A stretch of DNA of 8,787 bases from Actinomycetes bacterium (GTDB taxonomy: Bacteria; Actinomycetota; Actinomycetes; Actinomycetales; Cellulomonadaceae): contig JAEZZV010000321.1 of assembly GCA_023418375.1 (NCBI GenBank), positions 1-8,787 of the forward strand. The letters are read 5' to 3'. Within the stretch, counting starts at the first letter, position 1, and each line of letters opens with the position of its first letter. A program made the position numbers and the translations under genes. Positions 5,375 to 8,787 of this stretch are shown here, piece by piece. The notes under the pieces are model-generated. The model saw only the letters and a list, made by a program, of their open reading frames with translations. It was not told where the DNA came from and ran no database searches.

Positions 5375-7289
5375 TGACCCCGCCGCCGGCCCGGCTCCCG
5401 CCCGCCCGTAGCGCGTGCTCGTCGGGTCCAGGCCCGGGCTCCGCGGTGCCGCCCTGCAGCATCTCGTGCCACACCTCGAGCGACATGAGCGTCCAGATGC
5501 GCGCCTCCTCGTTGAACCTGCCGGACTCGTGGCGCTCGAGCAGGCGCACCACCTGGCCGCGGTCGAGGGTGCCTGCGACGAAGGACTGCGGGCCGGTGAG
5601 CCGGTCCCACATCGACTCGCGCAGGCCGGACCGGAACCACGCGTCCAGCGGCACCCGGAAGCCGACCTTGCGCCGGTCGACGACCTCGTCGGGAAGGTAC
5701 CGGCGCGCGACCTCCTTCAAGGCCCACTTGGTCACGCCGCCGCGCACCTTGACCGATGACGGCAGCCGGAACGCGAGCTCGACCAGGCGGTGGTCGAGGA
5801 GCGGGGGACGCAGCTCGAGCGAGGTGGCCATCGACATCCGGTCCCCGCGCTCGAGCAGGTTGTCCGGCAGCCAGCTCCGCAGGTCCGCCGCCAGCATCCG
5901 GCCGACGAGGTCGCGCGGCGCGTCCCCCGTGGGCGTCACCTCGTGCTGGTCGACGTCGCCGAGCAGCAGGGCCCGCTCACGCGCCGAGAACGGCGCGAAC
6001 CACTGGGCGACCTGCTCCGCCTCGGTGCGCGCCCCGGCCACCCGCAGGGCGATCCTGGCCCGCGCGAGGCGCGTCGGAAGTCGCGGGTCGAGCGCGTCGA
6101 CGACTGTCGAGCGCAGCCCCGCCGGGACCAGCCGCGTCGCCCGCATCATCCGGGTCATCGTGTACTTGGGGTAGCCGGCGAAGAGCTCGTCGCCGCCCTC
6201 GCCCGACAGGACCACGGTGACGCGCTCGCGGGCGAGGCGGGCCAGCTGGTAGACGGCGACGTCGGCCGGCTCCGACATGGGCGCGTCGCGGTGCCAGGTG
6301 AGGCGCCGCCAGTGCGTCTCGAAGTCCTCGGGCCGGACGAGGACCTCGTGGTGGCGGGTGCCGAGCCGGTCGCTCACCCGCCGCGCCCACGGCAGCTCGT
6401 CGTGGCGCGGGTCGCCGAACCCGGCCGAGAAGGTCTCGACGCCGGCGCCCTCGCGCAGGCGGCTCATGACGGCCGTGATGAGGCTGGAGTCGACGCCCCC
6501 GCTGAGGTAGGCCCCGACGGGGACGTCGGCGACGAGTGCGGCCGAGACGGCCTCGCGGACGGCGGCGTCGACCGCGTCCACGGCCGCGTCGGGCGTCCAG
6601 GCACCGGCCGGGTCGGGCGCCGGGGGCTCCCAGTACCGGGTCAGCTCGGTCCGTCCCCCCCGGTCCACCCGCAGGACGTGCGCGGCGGGGAGCTTGCGGA
6701 CGCCCTCGACGAGCGTGTGCGGCGCGGGGACGGACCGCCCGCGCAGGTACGCGCCGAGGCTGGCGACGTCGACCGACGGCGGCCCGTCCGAGCCGGCCAG
6801 GACGGCCTTGATCTCCGACCCGAAGACCAGTCGGCGCGCGTCCTGCCGGTAGTAGAGCGGGAGGATCCCCAGGCGGTCCCGCACGAGGTACGTGTCGCCC
6901 GTGAGGGCGTCGTGGGCCGCGAACGCGAACTGGCCCAGCAGGTGCCGGGTGACGCCGATCCCGTGGCGGACCAGGCCCGCGAGGATCGCCTCACCGTCGC
7001 CCTGGGTGCGGTACTCGAACGCCCCGGCGAACCGGCCCCGCAGCTCGCGGTAGTTGAAGATCTCGCCGTTGAAGACGAGGTGCCACCGGCCGTCGGGGCT
7101 GGCCATCGGCTGCGGCGAGCCCTCGAGGTCGATGATCGACAGCCGGCGGTGCGCCAGGCCGACGCCGTCGCCCACCCAGAACCCGGACGCGTCGGGGCCG
7201 CGGTGGGCCAGTGTGTCTGCCATCGCGGTGAGCGCCGCGCGGTCGGGGGTCTCGCCCGTGAAGCTCCGGATGCCGGCGATGCCGCACAT
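5361..7289 (-). CDS. asnB: AsnB-type glutamine-dependent asparagine synthetase / amidotransferase
   Basis: The 642-residue product has both AsnB domains. The N-terminal Ntn-hydrolase glutaminase starts with MCGIAGI, giving the nucleophile Cys2 after Met removal. It keeps the glutamine-site residues Arg49 (HRRLSIIDL), Asn74 and Glu76 (NGEIFNYRELR), and Asp98 (QGDGEA). The C-terminal synthetase domain has the PP-loop SGGVDSS (263-269), LSGEGGDELFAGYPKY (361-376), DRMSMATSLELRPPLLDH (483-500) and KWALKEVARRYLP (521-533). Glutamine-derived ammonia and ATP are therefore expected to convert a carboxylate to an amide. Length matches Bacillus AsnB-like proteins. The last 30 residues are a low-complexity Gly/Glu/Ala tail. 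AsnB paralogues in polysaccharide loci are often thought to amidate sugar acids rather than make asparagine; here that is inference from neighbours. The start follows the upstream glycosyltransferase stop by two bases and has GGGAGGG seven bases upstream, so the two are co-translated. Confidence 0.93.
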   Translation of the reverse strand: MCGIAGIRSFTGETPDRAALTAMADTLAHRGPDASGFWVGDGVGLAHRRLSIIDLEGSPQPMASPDGRWHLVFNGEIFNYRELRGRFAGAFEYRTQGDGEAILAGLVRHGIGVTRHLLGQFAFAAHDALTGDTYLVRDRLGILPLYYRQDARRLVFGSEIKAVLAGSDGPPSVDVASLGAYLRGRSVPAPHTLVEGVRKLPAAHVLRVDRGGRTELTRYWEPPAPDPAGAWTPDAAVDAVDAAVREAVSAALVADVPVGAYLSGGVDSSLITAVMSRLREGAGVETFSAGFGDPRHDELPWARRVSDRLGTRHHEVLVRPEDFETHWRRLTWHRDAPMSEPADVAVYQLARLARERVTVVLSGEGGDELFAGYPKYTMTRMMRATRLVPAGLRSTVVDALDPRLPTRLARARIALRVAGARTEAEQVAQWFAPFSARERALLLGDVDQHEVTPTGDAPRDLVGRMLAADLRSWLPDNLLERGDRMSMATSLELRPPLLDHRLVELAFRLPSSVKVRGGVTKWALKEVARRYLPDEVVDRRKVGFRVPLDAWFRSGLRESMWDRLTGPQSFVAGTLDRGQVVRLLERHESGRFNEEARIWTLMSLEVWHEMLQGGTAEPGPGPDEHALRAGGSRAGGGVTEGR

Positions 7290-7291
7290 GG

Positions 7292-8787
7292 TCAGGCCCT
7301 CCCTGCGTCGGCCGCGATCGCGAGCAGCTGGTCGGCGCGGGCGCGCCAGGTGGCCCCGAGGACGGACTCCCGCCGGGCGCGCCGCGCGTCGGCGTCGTCC
7401 GGCTGGGCGAGGTGGCGGCGCACGAGCTCGGGGAACTCGGCGCGGTCGCGGGCCACGGACACGTGCCCGTTGCCGTGGTGCACCTCGGGGTAGTCGGTGG
7501 TGACCACCGGCAGGCCGAGGGCCAGGTACTCCTTGAGCTTGATCGGGTTGGCGTACCGGATCCAGTCGTTGTCGAGCCACGGCATGAGCGCGACGTCGAA
7601 GTGCCGACCGAGCGCCGGGATCCGCTCGTAGGGCTGGAACCCGAGCCAGTGCACGTTGGGCAGGGCCTCGAGCTCGTCCATCGAGCAGGTGGCGTCCCCG
7701 ACGAGCACGAGGCTCGCCTCGGGGATCGCCCGCGCCGTCTCGGCGAGCAGGTCCATGTCCACGACGTAGTCGTCCAGGCCGCCGAAGAACCCGACGACCG
7801 GCCGGGGCACGTCCGCCAGCTCGGGCTCCGGCACGGGCGGTGGCACCTGCCCGAGCGCGAAGTGCTCGACGTCGACGCCGTGGTCGAGGAAGACCGCCCT
7901 GTCGCCGACGACGGCCGCGTCGTCGGCCATGAGCTGGTGGCTCACGTACAGCACGCGGTCCGCCTGGCGCAGCAGGGCGTCCTCGAGCACGGCGATGAGC
8001 CCCTGGTCGGCCTCGGGGAACTCCGAGTGCCGGTCGGAGCGGTTGTACAGCAGGGCGGAGCGGCGCATGCGGCGCACCACGGGCCACGCGGTCGGGATGG
8101 TCGTGGCGACCGTCGGCCGGCGTCCGACGCCGATCGCCGTCGCCACCAGGCGCACCTGGAGCCGGATGGCCCAGGCGTTCAGGCGCGCCAGCCTCCCGTC
8201 CCCGTACACGGGCAGCATGACCGGCGTCATGACGTGGTAGCCGGGCAGGCCGGGCACGGGCCGCCGGACGAGCTTGGCCATGCTGCGCAGCTTGCGGGCG
8301 ATGCGTCGGCCGGGGTTGGTGCTGCGGCCGGGCGTCGGCAGGCGCAGGCCGAGGCTGTTCACCAGGAGAACGGGCCGGGTGCGGGCGACCTCCTGCATCA
8401 GCTGGAAGTCCGAGTGCGCGCGGTTGTGGTACCACCAGTCCTGAGCCGCGAACCACACGAAGCCGTCCGGGCGCCCGGTGTGTGCCCATGCCTCGGCGGC
8501 GCCCGCGCGTCCGGCGGCGCTGACCGGGGCGCGCAGCGCCTGCCCGGCCAGCACGCCCGCCCGGAACGCCGCCGCGGCGGGGCGGGAGTGGTGCCGTGCG
8601 AAGAGCGTGAGCCGGTTGCGCACGACGAGCCGCCACAGCCGTGGGTCGCCGCCGTAGGGCCCCGACACGTGCGTCGCGACGGCGTCCGGCACGTAGCGCA
8701 CCGCCAGGCCGGCGTCGCGCGTCCGTCGGCAGTAGTCGACCTCCTCGGAGTAGAGGAAGAACGACTCGTCCCAGTCGCCGACGGCCT
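7292..8787 (-). CDS. GT2-GT4 fusion glycosyltransferase (5' end beyond window edge)
   Basis: The frame is open from the right edge to TGA 7294-7292, and 497 residues are visible. The first visible residues, FFLYSEEVDYCRRTRDAG (9-26) then VRYVPDAVATHVSG, are the signature C-terminal part of rhamnosyltransferase-like GT2 enzymes, so a GT2 catalytic domain lies outside the window. After about residue 108 (near base 8461) a second enzyme begins without a stop: DGFVWFAAQDWWYHNRAHSDFQ, VLLVNSLGLR, VLYVSHQLM (278-286), FLDHGVDVEHF (299-309), VVGFFGGLDDY (330-340), FDVALMPW (396-403) and NPIKLKEYLALGLPVVTTDYPE (413-434). This is a complete GT4 protein with the donor-site E-x7 helix. The chain would add two sugars or one sugar by alternative domains. 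An in-frame GTG at 8701 is an artefact of truncation, not a start. The gene is the upstream member of an operon with the AsnB-like gene. Confidence 0.88.
   Translation of the reverse strand, partial: AVGDWDESFFLYSEEVDYCRRTRDAGLAVRYVPDAVATHVSGPYGGDPRLWRLVVRNRLTLFARHHSRPAAAAFRAGVLAGQALRAPVSAAGRAGAAEAWAHTGRPDGFVWFAAQDWWYHNRAHSDFQLMQEVARTRPVLLVNSLGLRLPTPGRSTNPGRRIARKLRSMAKLVRRPVPGLPGYHVMTPVMLPVYGDGRLARLNAWAIRLQVRLVATAIGVGRRPTVATTIPTAWPVVRRMRRSALLYNRSDRHSEFPEADQGLIAVLEDALLRQADRVLYVSHQLMADDAAVVGDRAVFLDHGVDVEHFALGQVPPPVPEPELADVPRPVVGFFGGLDDYVVDMDLLAETARAIPEASLVLVGDATCSMDELEALPNVHWLGFQPYERIPALGRHFDVALMPWLDNDWIRYANPIKLKEYLALGLPVVTTDYPEVHHGNGHVSVARDRAEFPELVRRHLAQPDDADARRARRESVLGATWRARADQLLAIAADAGRA

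Noticed and set aside
5361..8636. One long minus-strand frame that could make the AsnB-like gene a 1,091-residue protein
   Set aside because: Upstream of 7289 this frame is Arg/Pro/Ala-rich shadow of the GT2-GT4 gene in another frame. The Cys after MCGI must be N-terminal for glutaminase activity, and a strong ribosome site sits just before 7289.
8461..8701. Start of a separate gene at GTG 8701 or later, instead of a fusion
   Set aside because: The frame continues upstream to the window edge with a clear GT2 signature directly joined to it, so 8701 is internal.

Overview
The DNA is very GC-rich. Its genes favour G or C at the third codon position, and good Shine-Dalgarno sites precede many starts. 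This points to a high-GC actinomycete. The gene style (MerR regulator, fused glycosyltransferases, OafA-type acyltransferase) would suit a Cellulomonas/Promicromonospora-type Micrococcales member, but that family-level guess is inference. The window is a slice of a cell-surface or exopolysaccharide biosynthesis locus. Five of the eight protein genes are glycosyltransferases. The others are a membrane acyltransferase, an AsnB-type glutamine amidotransferase and a MerR regulator. No initiating sugar-phosphate transferase, flippase, polymerase or nucleotide-sugar synthesis gene is visible, so the locus probably continues on both sides.

Layout from left to right: (1) minus strand, a GT4 glycosyltransferase cut by the left edge (1-479), preceded in the same transcript and overlapped by ATGA by a fused Alg14/Alg13-like glycosyltransferase (476-1450). 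(2) An AT-rich divergent spacer (1451-1550). (3) Plus strand, a GT4-like glycosyltransferase (1551-2543), then a GT2 glycosyltransferase with its own candidate promoter (2645-3589). (4) Minus strand, an acyltransferase-3 membrane protein (3586-4761), apparently led by a 22-codon upstream ORF whose stop overlaps its start. (5) A divergent control region with a tandem CGTTA element (about 4869-4917). (6) Plus strand, a cysteine-free MerR regulator (4930-5364). (7) Minus strand, an AsnB-type amidotransferase (5361-7289), preceded in its operon by a GT2-GT4 fusion glycosyltransferase that runs off the right edge (7292-8787).

A plausible joint role is stepwise assembly of a repeat unit by several glycosyltransferases, O-acetylation (or other O-acylation) by the acyltransferase, and possible amidation of a sugar acid by the AsnB-like enzyme. 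The MerR protein may control the acyltransferase and itself. The strand switches are frequent: six transcription blocks in 8.8 kb, one of them holding merR alone. Both convergent junctions (3586-3589 and 5361-5364) are built the same way: the two stop codons share one CTAG tetranucleotide. I found no RNA genes, insertion sequences, CRISPR arrays or attachment sites.
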